From Agrobacterium tumefaciens (GTDB taxonomy: Bacteria > Pseudomonadota > Alphaproteobacteria > Rhizobiales > Rhizobiaceae), in the NCBI RefSeq assembly GCF_009649785.1, contig NZ_WJOK01000024.1, positions 22,927-86,926 on the forward strand: DNA of 64,000 nucleotides. Direction: 5' to 3'. Below are positions 34,820-44,890 of the stretch, piece after piece. Below the pieces are notes generated by a model. The model had not been told where the DNA came from. It did not search any database and saw only the letters and a list, made by a program, of their open reading frames with translations. Positions within the stretch are counted from its first letter, which is position 1, and each line of letters starts with the position of its first letter. The position numbers and the translations under genes were made by a program.

Positions 34820-36634
34820 TCAAGCCGCCCGCGAAACCTCGCGCCCTGCCCCATGCCCGAGTTCGAAACGGGACAGCAGCGCGCGGAGCTGCCGGCTTTC
34901 TTCGGCCAGCGTCTGGCTGGCCGCCGTCGTCTCTTCCACCATGGCGGCGTTCTGTTGGGTCATCTGGTCCATGTGGTTGACGGAGGTGTTGATCTCCTGC
35001 AGGCCGGTGGCCTGTTCCCGCGCCGCCGTGGCGATGGAATTGACATGGCCGTCGACCCGGTTGACCAGCGTCACGATCTCATCCAGCGCATCGCCCGTGG
35101 AGCGAACGAGTGCGACACCGCCGCCGACCTCTTCCGCGGAACGATTGATAAGGGTCTTGATCTCCTTGGCGGCATTGGCAGAGCGTTGCGCGAGTTCGCG
35201 AACCTCCTGCGCCACCACGGCAAAACCGCGTCCCGCTTCGCCTGCCCTTGCGGCCTCGACACCGGCATTCAGCGCCAGAAGGTTGGTCTGGAACGCGATT
35301 TCGTCGATGACGGAAATGATCTGCCCGATGCGCCGCGAAGATTCCTCAATACGGCCCATCGCATCGACGGCATTGCGCACGATCTCGCCCGAGCGGCCTG
35401 CGCTCGTTTTTGTATCCTGCACCATTTGTCGGGCCTCGTTCGCCCGTTCGGAAGCGGTGCGCACCGTCGCGGTGATTTCGTCAAGAGCCGCCGCCGTCTC
35501 CTCCAGCGCCGCTGCCTGCTGCTCTGTCCGGCGCGAAAGATTGCCGGTCGCACCGCTGATGTCAGATGCGCTATCGTTGACGACATGGCCGGTTCTGGCG
35601 ATCGCCTCGATCGCCCCATGCAGCGCGCCGACGGCGCGGTTGAAATCCATGCGCAGCTTTTCATATTCGCCGCCGATATCGGCAAGCTCGACGGTCAGAT
35701 CGCCATTGGCGAGTGCTTCCAGCGAACTGCCGAGCTCATTCATGGCATGAGCCTGACGTTCGGATGCGGAGCGCAACGCCATCTCGTTGCCATGCCGCGC
35801 CTCCTCCAGCGCCCGCTGCTGCTCCGCCTCGCGGGCCTGCAAGGCGCTGCGCTCGTTGACGCTGTCACGCAGCACCAGCAACGTCTTGGCAATGGCGCCG
35901 ATTTCGTTGCGACGGTCGGCGAATTCAATTTCCGCCTCGCCGTCACCATCAGCGATCCGCTTCATACTCTGCCGGATGCGATCGATAGGCCGTGTCACGC
36001 TGCGCACGACGGCTGCAGCCACGCCGATCACCAGAACGCCGGACAGAACACACACTGCGATGTTGAAATAGGCATTGCTCCAGAAAACCGCCTCAAGATC
36101 GTCGACATAGACGCCAGTGCCGACAATCCATCCCCAGGGCGCGAAACCGGCGACATGGGAAAATTTCTCGACTGGGTCCGGCGCGCCGGGCTTGGGCCAA
36201 TAATAATCGACAAAGCCCTGGCCGCCCGCCTTCACCGTATTGACGAATTCGACGAACAGCGCCTTGCCGTTCGGATCCTTGTTGGCAGTGAGATCGCTGC
36301 CGTTCATCTCGGGCTTGATCGGATGCATCACCATCTTGGGATGCATGTCGTTGATCCAAAAATAGCCGCTGCCGTTGCCATAGCGCATCGCCGCAATCGT
36401 GGTCTTGGCTTGTTGCTGCGCAGCCTCACGCGTCAGGGTGCCACCCTGCTCTAGCCGGTAATATTGCTCAAGAATGGCGATAGCCGTTTCGTTCATGGAT
36501 GCGAGCCCCGCTTTACGCTCGCGTTCCATCTCATGAAAGGTCTCGAACAGGCTGAATGTAAGTGCCGCAGTCAATATTGCCAGAAACAATGCAACGAGCG
36601 CATAAAGGCGCATAGATATCGTGACGTTTTTCAT
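34820..36634 (-). CDS. Methyl-accepting chemotaxis protein with Cache sensor
   Basis: This 604-aa receptor has a first membrane span at about residues 9-29 and a periplasmic sCache_2-type sensor with [34 protein letters not shown] and [17 protein letters not shown] second span is near residues 187-210, followed by a HAMP domain ([20 protein letters not shown]). The signalling domain has its hairpin tip [20 protein letters not shown]. No CheR-docking pentapeptide is visible at the C-terminus (it ends GREVSRAA). It senses small carboxylates or similar, judging only from the Cache family. There are no che genes nearby. Confidence 0.95.
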   Translation of the reverse strand: MKNVTISMRLYALVALFLAILTAALTFSLFETFHEMERERKAGLASMNETAIAILEQYYRLEQGGTLTREAAQQQAKTTIAAMRYGNGSGYFWINDMHPKMVMHPIKPEMNGSDLTANKDPNGKALFVEFVNTVKAGGQGFVDYYWPKPGAPDPVEKFSHVAGFAPWGWIVGTGVYVDDLEAVFWSNAYFNIAVCVLSGVLVIGVAAAVVRSVTRPIDRIRQSMKRIADGDGEAEIEFADRRNEIGAIAKTLLVLRDSVNERSALQAREAEQQRALEEARHGNEMALRSASERQAHAMNELGSSLEALANGDLTVELADIGGEYEKLRMDFNRAVGALHGAIEAIARTGHVVNDSASDISGATGNLSRRTEQQAAALEETAAALDEITATVRTASERANEARQMVQDTKTSAGRSGEIVRNAVDAMGRIEESSRRIGQIISVIDEIAFQTNLLALNAGVEAARAGEAGRGFAVVAQEVRELAQRSANAAKEIKTLINRSAEEVGGGVALVRSTGDALDEIVTLVNRVDGHVNSIATAAREQATGLQEINTSVNHMDQMTQQNAAMVEETTAASQTLAEESRQLRALLSRFELGHGAGREVSRAA

Positions 36635-36885
36635 ATTCCCCCCAACGCCGCTGACGGCACTTCGACCAGCCTATGTTAGAGTTAAAAAATTTATTATAAC
36701 TGAATACGCTTATTATACGTTAGTATTATTCCAGACCTCCTCCTCCCAACCCGCCAATACTCTCCACGGCCCTTAAAAGCCGGCGCAGCGACCCGAAATT
36801 CTACAGGGTGCTGCCGTTTTAAAGAGCTCGTTAACCCTGACGTCCTATCCTCTTTTGCCAAAATACAGGTACAGGGAGACGCGCA
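36635..36885. promoter_or_regulatory. A+T-rich divergent promoter region (receptor / DUF1883)
   Basis: This 251-bp region separates divergent genes. The stretch 36675-36735 is very A+T-rich (AAAAAATTTATTATAACTG and TTATTATACGTTAGTATTAT), unlike its surroundings. It likely contains the promoter of the chemotaxis receptor gene on the minus strand. Exact elements are not assigned. Confidence 0.45.
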
Positions 36886-37200
36886 ATGTCACGGCCGAAT
36901 TTCCGCTTTACACACTATGACCTGAAGGAATTGCGGGCTGGGACGACCATTGAGGTGTCCCTTTCGGCCGTCAACAATGTACGGCTGATGACAGGCGCAA
37001 ATTTCCAGCGTTTCACAGAATTGCTCGATTTCAAATATCTCGGCGGCGTCGCGAAAAAATCGCCGATCCGCATCAGCATTCCCGAGACCTTGCACTGGCA
37101 TCTGGTGATCGATGCCGAAGGGCACAGTGGTCTGGCGGAATCCTCGGTCAAGATGCTGCCTGCGCCGTCGCAGGTCATACAACACCGGAAGGCATCCTGA
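36886..37200 (+). CDS. DUF1883 family protein
   Basis: This 104-aa protein shows the DUF1883 pattern: FTHYDLKELRAGTTIEVSLS, NNVRLMTGANFQRF, YLGGVAKKSPIRISIPETLH and WHLVIDAEGHSGLAESSVKM. It forms an all-beta domain; the name carries no function. In other bacteria the domain is sometimes joined to TIR-like or sensor regions, but here it stands alone. The ATG at 36886 is preceded by CAGGGAGACGCGC. It is the only plus-strand gene between divergent and convergent minus-strand genes. Confidence 0.85.
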   Translation: MSRPNFRFTHYDLKELRAGTTIEVSLSAVNNVRLMTGANFQRFTELLDFKYLGGVAKKSPIRISIPETLHWHLVIDAEGHSGLAESSVKMLPAPSQVIQHRKAS

Positions 37201-37281
37201 TTTCCCTTTGGAAACAGTTGGATGGCGCGGTGTTACGACTCACTTTGGCAAGCGCCTGATTCTTTTTGTGAAGAAAGCTTT

Positions 37282-38598
37282 TTAACGCGAACCGCGCTCG
37301 CGGCGCAGCTTCGCCCACCAGTCGAGACGCTTGCGGATGTCCCGCTCGAAACCCCTGTCGGGCGGATCGTAAAACGTCTTGCGACCCATTTTTTCCGGAA
37401 AATAGTCCTGTCCCGAAAAGGCATCCGGCTCGTCATGGTCGTAACGGTAACCGTCACCGTAACCCTCGCCCTTCATCAGCTTTGTGGGCGCGTTCAGAAT
37501 ATGTTTTGGCGGCACCAGCGAGCCGTTTTCCTTGGCCGCCCGCATCGCCGATTTGAAGGCTGTATAAACGGCATTCGATTTCGGCGCGGTGGCGAGATAG
37601 ACGCAGGCCTGCGCCAGCGCCAGTTCGCCTTCCGGTGACCCCAGATAATCATAGGCGTCCTTGGCGGCATTGCAGACGGCAAGCGCCTGCGGATCGGCAA
37701 GGCCGATATCCTCCACCGCCATGCGCACCAGCCGCCTCCCGATAAAGAGCGGGTCTTCGCCGGCGTCAAACATGCGGCAGAGATAATAAAGCGCCGCATC
37801 CGGGTCCGAACCCCGCACCGATTTATGCAGCGCGGAAATCAGATTGTAGTGGCCGTCCTGTCCCTTGTCGTAAACCGGCGCGCGCCGCTGCACGATGCGC
37901 GTCAGCCCTTCGGTATCGAAAGTCTCGTCCTTGCGCGCCGCACGCCAGACCTCTTCGGCAAGCGTCAGCACGGCGCGGCCATCGCCATCGGCCATCCGGA
38001 TCAGGCTGGCACGCGCCTCCTCGGTCAGCGGCAGAGGCTTGCCCTCCGCCTCTTCGGCGCGCTTCAAAAGCTCGCCCAGGCTCTCCTCGTCATGCGAACC
38101 GAACGTGAGGACACGCGCCCGCGACAAAAGAGCGGCATTCAGTTCAAAGGACGGGTTTTCGGTGGTTGCACCCACAAGAATGATGGTGCCGTCTTCCATG
38201 ACCGGCAGGAAGCTGTCCTGCTGGGCACGGTTGAAACGATGGATCTCATCAACAAAAAGCAGCGTCTGCCGGCCGTTCATCCGGCGTGTGCGTGCTGCCT
38301 CGAAAACCTTCTTGAGATCGGCGACACCGGAAAAGATCGCCGAGATCTGTTCGAAAGCCAGCCCGGCCTCGCCCGAAAGCAGACGGGCGACCGTTGTCTT
38401 GCCGGTGCCGGGCGGTCCCCAGAAGATCATCGATCCGAGTGAGCCGCTATCGATCATACGGCGCAGCACGCCCTCTTCACCCGTCAGATGAGGCTGCCCG
38501 GTCACCTCCGCCAGCGTCTTCGGACGCAGGCGGTCGGCAAGAGGCCGCCGGTTGGCGACCTCGACAGGCACCTGTGGGGCAAAGAGGTCATCGCTCAT
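37282..38598 (-). CDS. rarA: Replication-associated recombination protein A (MgsA/RarA)
   Basis: This 438-aa AAA+ ATPase acts at stalled replication forks. The N-terminal RPLADRLRPKTLAEVTGQ, Walker A FWGPPGTGKTTVARLL near residues 58-73, Walker B LLFVDEIHRFNRAQQD, sensor-1 ILVGATTENPSFELNAALLS and the tetramerisation region with KSVRGSDPDAALYYLCRM are present. The C-terminus ends in an Arg-rich tail. Its ATG at 38598 overlaps the stop of the DegP-like gene by four bases, so both are in one transcript. Confidence 0.96.
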   Translation of the reverse strand: MSDDLFAPQVPVEVANRRPLADRLRPKTLAEVTGQPHLTGEEGVLRRMIDSGSLGSMIFWGPPGTGKTTVARLLSGEAGLAFEQISAIFSGVADLKKVFEAARTRRMNGRQTLLFVDEIHRFNRAQQDSFLPVMEDGTIILVGATTENPSFELNAALLSRARVLTFGSHDEESLGELLKRAEEAEGKPLPLTEEARASLIRMADGDGRAVLTLAEEVWRAARKDETFDTEGLTRIVQRRAPVYDKGQDGHYNLISALHKSVRGSDPDAALYYLCRMFDAGEDPLFIGRRLVRMAVEDIGLADPQALAVCNAAKDAYDYLGSPEGELALAQACVYLATAPKSNAVYTAFKSAMRAAKENGSLVPPKHILNAPTKLMKGEGYGDGYRYDHDEPDAFSGQDYFPEKMGRKTFYDPPDRGFERDIRKRLDWWAKLRRERGSR

Positions 38599-40001
38599 CG
38601 CAGGAACTGCCGGATACGTTGACCGTCACGCAGGATTTCCACCCGCCAGAAGCCGGGATTGTCATCCAGCGCCTTTTCGACCGCAGCCGTGGAGCCGATA
38701 TCCGAGCCGTTCAGCGATAGGATGACGTCCTTCGGCTGGAAACCGACCCGATAGGCCGGCGAACCGCGCTTCACATCGGTGACGACGACGCCGGTCACCT
38801 GCGAAGGCATGCGCAGTTCATCCGCAAGCTTCGGCGAAAGATTGGCGACAGTCGCGCCCGCCAAGGGATTGCGTCCCTCCAGCAGCCGTTCGTCACGCGG
38901 CGCGGTTTCCGGCGCCGTGTCGAGCGCAATGGTCACCTTCTTCTCTTTACCCTTCTCCACCAGCGTCAATTCGGCGGACTTGCCGATGCCAGCAGTCGTG
39001 AGGCGATAACCGAGTGCATCGGGATGCTCCACCTCCAAACCGTTGACCGCCGTTACGACCTGCCCCGGCTCGATGCCAGCTTTCTCCGCCGGGCCGCCCT
39101 TGACGACGCTGACGACGAGCGCACCGCGCGCGCGGTGCAGGCCAAGCGCCTCGGCGACATCGGAGGTGACAGGATCGAAGGTTGCGCCGATATAGGGCCT
39201 CTGGAAGTTCGCGTCGCCACGCTCGGCGGCGGCAACGAAAACGCGGACCAGATTGGCGGGAATGGCAAAACCGATGCCGTTCGACCCGCCGCCCTTCGAG
39301 AAGATGGCAGTATTGATGCCGATCAACTCACCCGCCATGTTCATCAGCGCGCCGCCGGAATTGCCGGGGTTGATGGAGGCGTCGGTCTGGATGAAGAAGC
39401 CGAAATCGCCCTGCGTCACCTGGTTGCGCGCCAGCCCCGAGACGATGCCGCTTGTTACCGTCTGGCCGACACCGAAGGGGTTGCCGATGGCAAGCACGAG
39501 ATCGCCGACTTCAATGGCATCCGAATTGCCAAGCGAAAGCACCGGAAACTGTTCCTTCGCGTCGATCTGCAGAATGGCAAGATCGACCCGGTCGTCCTTC
39601 AGCAGCACCTTGGAGGAGAATTCACGCCCATCCGCCAGCGCCACCTTGATGTCGTCGGCGCCATCGATGACGTGATTATTGGTCACCACGAGGCCGCCGG
39701 CCGTCACGATCACACCCGATCCAAGCGAGGACTGTTTCTCCGTGCGGTTCGGCATCTGCTGGCCGAAGAACTGTTCGAAGAACGGGTCGCCGGCAAAGGG
39801 CGACGAGCGCCGCTGCACGATGCGTTCGGCATAGACATTCACCACAGCGCCCGCGGTACGCTTGACCAGCGGCGCGAAGGAAAGCTGCATTTCCATGTGG
39901 CTTGCGGGCACGGTCTTGTTGTCCTGCGCCTGCGCTCCGACCGGAACGAGAAGCAGCGCCGCAAGAAAGCCGGTGGACAGATACTTCAGCACGCTCTGCA
40001 T
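38595..40001 (-). CDS. DegP/HtrA-family periplasmic serine protease
   Basis: This 468-aa protein has a signal peptide (MQSVLKYLSTGFLAALLLVP, cleavage near residue 26) and a trypsin-like domain with the triad His110 (VVTNNHVIDGA), Asp140 (DDRVDLAILQI) and Ser215 (NPGNSGGALMN). Two PDZ domains follow. The first contains GPAEKAGIEPGQVVTAVNGL, the second RGSPAYRVGFQPKDVILSLN. It degrades or refolds damaged envelope proteins. The ATG at 40001 has GAGGAATC upstream. It shares a four-base overlap with rarA. Confidence 0.93.
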   Translation of the reverse strand: MQSVLKYLSTGFLAALLLVPVGAQAQDNKTVPASHMEMQLSFAPLVKRTAGAVVNVYAERIVQRRSSPFAGDPFFEQFFGQQMPNRTEKQSSLGSGVIVTAGGLVVTNNHVIDGADDIKVALADGREFSSKVLLKDDRVDLAILQIDAKEQFPVLSLGNSDAIEVGDLVLAIGNPFGVGQTVTSGIVSGLARNQVTQGDFGFFIQTDASINPGNSGGALMNMAGELIGINTAIFSKGGGSNGIGFAIPANLVRVFVAAAERGDANFQRPYIGATFDPVTSDVAEALGLHRARGALVVSVVKGGPAEKAGIEPGQVVTAVNGLEVEHPDALGYRLTTAGIGKSAELTLVEKGKEKKVTIALDTAPETAPRDERLLEGRNPLAGATVANLSPKLADELRMPSQVTGVVVTDVKRGSPAYRVGFQPKDVILSLNGSDIGSTAAVEKALDDNPGFWRVEILRDGQRIRQFLR

Positions 40002-40175
40002 GTGATTCCTCATCCTCATCAGTATGATGGAGTTATAACGTGAAAGCCTATAAAGCAAAGCGCGGCAAGATGATGGCCGATCTTTTTCATGCGATGACCG
40101 GCTTGTGCAGGTGGAACCAACAGCACCCCATTTCGGTTTCACCCACACGAGCCTGTCCTCAAAATGAGACGACCC

Positions 40176-40529
40176 ATGCACATGAAACAGACAATCCTTG
40201 CCTCCGGCATCCTCCTCGCCTGCGCTTCATTGGGTTCGCCCGCCAACGCCGCCAGCTTCGATTGCACGAAGCCTGATCTGGCCTCGGATGAAAAGGCGAT
40301 CTGCGACAACCGAGCCCTCAACGATCAGGACGTGAAGATGGTCACCACCTTCGACATCCTGACACAACTGATGGCGATGGGCGCACGCGACACCTTGCGC
40401 GAAGAACAGAGCCAATGGTTGAAAAAGCGCCAGGAATGCAATGCGGATGTCGCCTGCATTACAAGTGCCTATGAGGAGCGCATGAAGCGGCTCGGGGAAG
40501 CTTTTCAGAGCATAAACAGACCGCTCTGA
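40176..40529 (+). CDS. LprI/DUF1311-like secreted protein
   Basis: This is a small protein of about 117 aa with a signal peptide (MHMKQTILASGILLACASLG, cleavage near ANA-AS). The mature part has four cysteines in the DUF1311/lysozyme-inhibitor LprI pattern: FDCTKPDLASDEKAICDN, then REEQSQWLKKRQECNADVAC. Such proteins are periplasmic and Cys-stabilised; lysozyme inhibition is shown for only some members. The start is uncertain among ATG 40164, 40176 and 40182, with no strong ribosome-binding site. It is divergent from the DegP-like gene and convergent with the serine hydrolase gene. Confidence 0.75.
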   Translation: MHMKQTILASGILLACASLGSPANAASFDCTKPDLASDEKAICDNRALNDQDVKMVTTFDILTQLMAMGARDTLREEQSQWLKKRQECNADVACITSAYEERMKRLGEAFQSINRPL

Positions 40530-40532
40530 TTT

Positions 40533-41534
40533 TCACGCAACGCGAATGATATTCTCCATCAGCCCATGCAATTGGTCGCGATAACCGGTTCTCGCCGAAG
40601 GCGCATCCTCGCGGGACGTCATAACCACCGAAAGCCGTTTGGCGGGGACGATATAGAGCATCTGCCCGCCGTAGCCCCAGGCATAATAAACCGTCTCGCC
40701 CGCCATCTCCTTGATGAACCAGCAATAGCCGTAACCATCGCCGTTGAAGACGGAATTGGTGCGTTGCTGCCAGGATTGATCGATCCAGCTCTGCGAAATC
40801 AAACGCTCGCCGCCTGGCGTTAACCCGCCCAGCCGGTAAAGCTCGCCGAAAGCCAGCAGCGACCGCGCCGTCATCGCCATCTGGTTGCCGCCCAGATAGA
40901 TGCCCTGCGGATCGCGCTCCCAGCCGCCGATTGAGAAGCCCTCCAGCGGCCGGAACCAGTCGCGCGCCAGCGACAGCGTCGAACGGCCGGATGCCTTGGT
41001 CAAAATCGCCGAAAGCAGATGCGTGGAACCGGTGGAGTAAAGCATGCCACCGCCCGGCTCTCCGGCAAAACCCGACCCCAGCGCCATTCGCACCCAGTTG
41101 CGGCTGGCGACCCAGCGGCCGTAGTTCGGGCCGGACATTCGTTCCAGACCGGATTGCATGGAAAGCAGGTTGCCGATGGTTACCCTTTCCAGACGCGCAT
41201 CGGGGTTCGGCGGAAAATCGCTGCGCAGGATCGTGGCAATCGGCTGATCCGCCCCGGCCAATATCTTGCGGTCGATCGCCATGCCGACCAGCGCGGAAAT
41301 CACAGATTTCGAGGCCGACTTGATGTTGGTGGAACCCATAAGGCTGGCGCCGTGATAGGCACGGCTGGCCACCTCCTCGCCGTCAATACTGACGATGACG
41401 GCTTTCAGGCTCGAAAGCCCATCCGCCTCGTTGAGCAATGGACTGAAGCGGGCGCCATTGCCGGGTGTTTGCCCGTGGGCAAGGCGGGCGAAAGGCAGGG
41501 ATGCGATAAGGCCGAGTGCGGTTCGTCTTTTCAT
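40533..41534 (-). CDS. Serine beta-lactamase/esterase-family hydrolase
   Basis: This 333-aa exported protein has a twin-arginine-like leader (MKRRTALGLIASLPF) and a class C-type serine hydrolase fold. The nucleophile motif SxxK is Ser73-Ala-Ser-Lys76 in NIKSASKSVISAL, and the second motif Tyr-Ser-Thr occurs in GGGMLYSTGSTHLL. A region near FIKEMAGETVYYAWGYGGQM precedes the third-motif position. These enzymes include esterases, peptidases and amidases. Beta-lactam resistance is not implied. The ATG at 41534 opens the leader; ATG at 41552 is also possible. Confidence 0.85.
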   Translation of the reverse strand: MKRRTALGLIASLPFARLAHGQTPGNGARFSPLLNEADGLSSLKAVIVSIDGEEVASRAYHGASLMGSTNIKSASKSVISALVGMAIDRKILAGADQPIATILRSDFPPNPDARLERVTIGNLLSMQSGLERMSGPNYGRWVASRNWVRMALGSGFAGEPGGGMLYSTGSTHLLSAILTKASGRSTLSLARDWFRPLEGFSIGGWERDPQGIYLGGNQMAMTARSLLAFGELYRLGGLTPGGERLISQSWIDQSWQQRTNSVFNGDGYGYCWFIKEMAGETVYYAWGYGGQMLYIVPAKRLSVVMTSREDAPSARTGYRDQLHGLMENIIRVA

Positions 41535-41743
41535 GGTGCTGAAGTTAGGCATCGCGGCGCGTTGGAAAAGGGCAAGTGACGGAACATCACTCCAATGTGA
41601 CTGCTGGCATGGAGGGTGGACGGCCGGATGGTTTAGAATTTGCGGTGCAGAAACAGCGTGTTGCGCGAGCTTGGAGAATCAAGCTCTGAGGCAATTGAAT
41701 CTGTTTCTTAACGACGCGCGTAATCTGGGTCAGAACAAGAAAA

Positions 41744-41763
41744 AGCCGCTCAGAAGAGCGGCT
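41744..41763 (-). terminator. Intrinsic terminator of ilvD
   Basis: AGCCGCTC/GAGCGGCT with an AGAA tetraloop is followed on the minus strand by TTTTTCTTG. It lies 35 bp past the ilvD stop. Confidence 0.92.
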
Positions 41764-41798
41764 CAGGCTGCCTGCAATGTAGGACCCTGCCCGCCAGA

Positions 41799-43634
41799 TT
41801 ACTCCGGCAAAATCCGAACAGCACCCTTGTCGGCACTGGACGCAAAAGCCGCATAGGCCTTCAGCGCTGTCGTGACGTTGCGCTTGCGGAACTCCGCAGG
41901 CTTCCAGCCGAGCTGATCCTGCTCGGCGCGGCGGGCTGCCAGTTCCGCATCCATAACTTTGAGGTTGATCGTGCGGTTGGGAATATCGATCTCGATCAAG
42001 TCGCCCTGACGCACGAGGCCGATAGCGCCGCCCTGCGCCGCTTCCGGCGAGGCATGGCCGATGGACAGGCCGGATGTGCCGCCCGAAAAACGTCCGTCGG
42101 TGATCAGCGCGCAGGCTTTGCCGAGGCCCTTGGACTTGAGATAGCTGGTCGGATAGAGCATTTCCTGCATTCCGGGGCCGCCCTTCGGTCCTTCGTAACG
42201 AATGACGACGACATCACCGGCCTTGACCTCGTTGGAAAGAATGCCCTTCACCGCCGCGTCCTGGCTTTCGTAAACAACCGCCGGACCGCTGAATTTAAGG
42301 ATGGATTCGTCGACACCCGCCGTCTTCACGATGCAGCCATCAAGAGCGATGTTGCCATAAAGCACGGCCAGACCGCCATCCTTGGAGAAAGGCTTTTCAA
42401 CCGAGCGGATAACGCCGTTTTCACCGTCCGTATCCAGATCGTCCCAGCGCGACGACTGGCTGAAGGCCACCTGCGTCGGCACGCCGCCGGGGGCAGCCTT
42501 GAAGAACTGCCGCACGGTTTCGCTGTTGGTGCGGGTGATGTCCCAACGGTCGATGGCGTCGCCCAGCGTCGCCTCGTGCACCGTGTAGGTATCGCGATTG
42601 AGGAGACCGCCACGATCCAGCTCACCGAGAATGCGCATGATGCCGCCGGCGCGGTGAACGTCTTCCATGTGCACGTCCTGCTTGGCAGGCGCGACCTTGG
42701 AAAGGCAGGGAACCTTGCGGGAAAGACGGTCGATGTCTTCCATGCCGAAATCGACACCGCCCTCATGCGCTGCCGCCAGAATATGCAGCACCGTGTTGGT
42801 GGAACCGCCCATGGCGATATCCAGCGACATGGCGTTTTCAAACGCAGCCTTGTTGGCAATGGTGCGCGGCAGAACGGTCTCGTCGTCCTGCTCGTAATAA
42901 CGGCGCGCCAGATCGACGATCAGGTGACCGGCCTCGACGAACAGGCGTTTGCGGTCCGAATGGGTGGCAAGCGTCGAGCCATTGCCGGGCAATGACAGGC
43001 CGAGCGCCTCGGTCAGACAGTTCATGGAATTGGCAGTGAACATACCGGAACAAGAACCGCAGGTCGGGCAAGCGGAACGCTCGATGATCTTGACGTCCTC
43101 ATCGGAAATCTTGTCATCGGCAGCTGCGACCATGGCGTCAACCAGATCGAGCGCGACCGTCTTGCCATGCAGAACGACCTTGCCCGCTTCCATCGGACCA
43201 CCGGAAACGAATACGGCGGGAATGTTGAGGCGCATCGCCGCATTCAGCATGCCGGGGGTGATCTTGTCGCAGTTGGAGATGCAAACCATCGCGTCGGCGC
43301 AATGGGCATTGACCATGTATTCGACCGAGTCAGCGATGATTTCGCGCGACGGCAGCGAATAAAGCATGCCGTCATGGCCCATGGCGATGCCGTCATCAAC
43401 AGCGATGGTGTTGAATTCCTTGGCAACGCCACCGGCCGCTTCGATTTCACGCGCAACGAGCTGGCCGAGATCCTTCAGATGCACATGGCCCGGCACAAAC
43501 TGCGTGAAGGAATTGACCACCGCGATGATGGGCTTGCCGAAATCGCTGTCCTTCATGCCGGTGGCGCGCCATAGGCCGCGCGCGCCCGCCATGTTGCGGC
43601 CGTGGGTTGTCGTTCTGGAGCGATAGACTGGCAT
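41799..43634 (-). CDS. ilvD: Dihydroxy-acid dehydratase
   Basis: This 611-aa Fe-S enzyme forms the 2-keto acid in valine, isoleucine and pantothenate synthesis. Markers are the start [40 protein letters not shown] with a cluster Cys, [20 protein letters not shown] with another, [20 protein letters not shown] and the late [17 protein letters not shown]. It is of the long IlvD type. The ATG at 43634 matches the family start; the 43670 ATG would add a leader. It is monocistronic, with its own terminator. Confidence 0.97.
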   Translation of the reverse strand: MPVYRSRTTTHGRNMAGARGLWRATGMKDSDFGKPIIAVVNSFTQFVPGHVHLKDLGQLVAREIEAAGGVAKEFNTIAVDDGIAMGHDGMLYSLPSREIIADSVEYMVNAHCADAMVCISNCDKITPGMLNAAMRLNIPAVFVSGGPMEAGKVVLHGKTVALDLVDAMVAAADDKISDEDVKIIERSACPTCGSCSGMFTANSMNCLTEALGLSLPGNGSTLATHSDRKRLFVEAGHLIVDLARRYYEQDDETVLPRTIANKAAFENAMSLDIAMGGSTNTVLHILAAAHEGGVDFGMEDIDRLSRKVPCLSKVAPAKQDVHMEDVHRAGGIMRILGELDRGGLLNRDTYTVHEATLGDAIDRWDITRTNSETVRQFFKAAPGGVPTQVAFSQSSRWDDLDTDGENGVIRSVEKPFSKDGGLAVLYGNIALDGCIVKTAGVDESILKFSGPAVVYESQDAAVKGILSNEVKAGDVVVIRYEGPKGGPGMQEMLYPTSYLKSKGLGKACALITDGRFSGGTSGLSIGHASPEAAQGGAIGLVRQGDLIEIDIPNRTINLKVMDAELAARRAEQDQLGWKPAEFRKRNVTTALKAYAAFASSADKGAVRILPE

Positions 43635-43946
43635 GGTGTTTTCCTCGATCTCTTGGGCAGAAGAGCGCATTCCCGCACCGCGGTCAAAATGCCCTCGCCC
43701 TATTTTGCGGTTTTTCTAGCGCAAACCGTAAGCCCTGTCACTGTCACCTTCGGGCAAAACAGTACGGTTCGGTACGGTACGCCCGGTTTGAATGTTGCAA
43801 TTCGCGCGGCCTGTCATCACAAATGCGCGATTTTTGCCGCCCGGCCGCTGTTTTTGCGCAGAGTGCTGAAACATATCTGTGCAGCGGCCGTATAGCCTAT
43901 CATAATCGATTTATCGCCGATGCACCCGGCTTTTGTGGAGGTTGAA
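43635..43946. other. Divergent intergenic region (ilvD / msrP) with a GGTAC repeat
   Basis: This 312-bp region lies between divergent genes. At 43762-43780 the sequence GTACGGTTCGGTACGGTAC contains overlapping GGTAC copies. Other parts show no ORF, terminator or riboswitch that I can support. Attenuation control of ilvD is not visible: there is no leader peptide rich in Val, Ile or Leu next to a terminator. Confidence 0.4.
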
Positions 43947-44888
43947 ATGCCCGCCTATCGTCCGCCCCTCATCCCGGCACGAGAAATCACGCCGAAGAAT
44001 ATCTACCTCTCGAGACGCGGCTTCCTGGGCACCGCGGCGGGGCTTGCGGCAATCGGGCTTTCCGGCCGCGAGGCTGTCGCCACTCCGCTTGCTGCCAAAG
44101 CAGGCGCCTACAAGCTGGATGAGAAGCTCACCCCGCTCGATGCCGTCACCAGCTACAATAATTTCTATGAGTTCGGAGTGGGCAAATCCGACCCGAAGGA
44201 AAATTCCGGCAAGTTCAAGCCCACCCCCTGGACGGTGAAGGTGGATGGCCTTGTCTCCAAACCGCAGGAATTCGGCATCGAAGAGCTGATGAAATATCAG
44301 CTAGAGGAGCGCACCTATCGCATGCGCTGCGTCGAGGGCTGGTCGATGGTCATTCCGTGGATCGGTTTCCCTCTCGCCGCACTTCTCGACAAGGTGGAGC
44401 CACTCGGCAGCGCGAAATACGTGTCCTTCGAAACCGTGGTGCGGCCGGAGGAAATGCCGGGCCAGAGCGGCCTGTTCCAGCCTCTGTCCTGGCCCTATGT
44501 CGAGGGTCTGCGCCTAGATGAGGCCCGCCATCCTCTGACCATTCTTGCCGTCGGACTATACGGCGAAACCCTGCCGAACCAGAATGGCGCTCCCATTCGC
44601 CTCGTCGTTCCCTGGAAATACGGCTTCAAGGGCATCAAATCCATCGTCCGTATTTCGCTTGTCGAGAAACAGCCGGAAACGACGTGGAAAAACTCCAACG
44701 CCCGCGAATACGGTTTCTATTCCAACGTCAATCCGCATGTGGACCATCCGCGCTGGAGCCAGGCAACGGAACAGCGCATCGGCGAAGGCGGCTTTTTCGG
44801 CACCCAGAACCGCCCTACCCTGATGTTCAACGGCTATGACGAGGTGGCAAGCCTCTATACCGGCCTCGATCTAAAGGCGAATTACTGA
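43947..44888 (+). CDS. msrP: Protein-methionine-sulfoxide reductase, molybdopterin subunit
   Basis: This 313-aa periplasmic enzyme (formerly YedY) repairs oxidised methionines in envelope proteins. The Tat leader contains [18 protein letters not shown]. The mature part has [11 protein letters not shown], the molybdenum-ligand Cys128 in [14 protein letters not shown] and the C-terminal [19 protein letters not shown]. The ATG at 43947 has GGAGGTTGAA directly upstream, a strong ribosome-binding site. Its electron donor msrQ begins two bp after the stop. Confidence 0.97.
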   Translation: MPAYRPPLIPAREITPKNIYLSRRGFLGTAAGLAAIGLSGREAVATPLAAKAGAYKLDEKLTPLDAVTSYNNFYEFGVGKSDPKENSGKFKPTPWTVKVDGLVSKPQEFGIEELMKYQLEERTYRMRCVEGWSMVIPWIGFPLAALLDKVEPLGSAKYVSFETVVRPEEMPGQSGLFQPLSWPYVEGLRLDEARHPLTILAVGLYGETLPNQNGAPIRLVVPWKYGFKGIKSIVRISLVEKQPETTWKNSNAREYGFYSNVNPHVDHPRWSQATEQRIGEGGFFGTQNRPTLMFNGYDEVASLYTGLDLKANY

Positions 44889-44890
44889 TC

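Noticed and set aside
34853..36454. 533-aa plus-strand frame
   Set aside because: Antisense shadow of the chemotaxis receptor, rich in His, Arg and Asp.
40533..41534. Beta-lactam resistance gene
   Set aside because: The SxxK and YxT-like motifs place it in the broad serine-hydrolase family, but most chromosomal members are esterases or peptidases; nothing shows beta-lactam hydrolysis.
43635..43946. Leader-peptide attenuator for ilvD
   Set aside because: No short frame with runs of Val, Ile or Leu codons followed by competing hairpins is visible upstream of ilvD.
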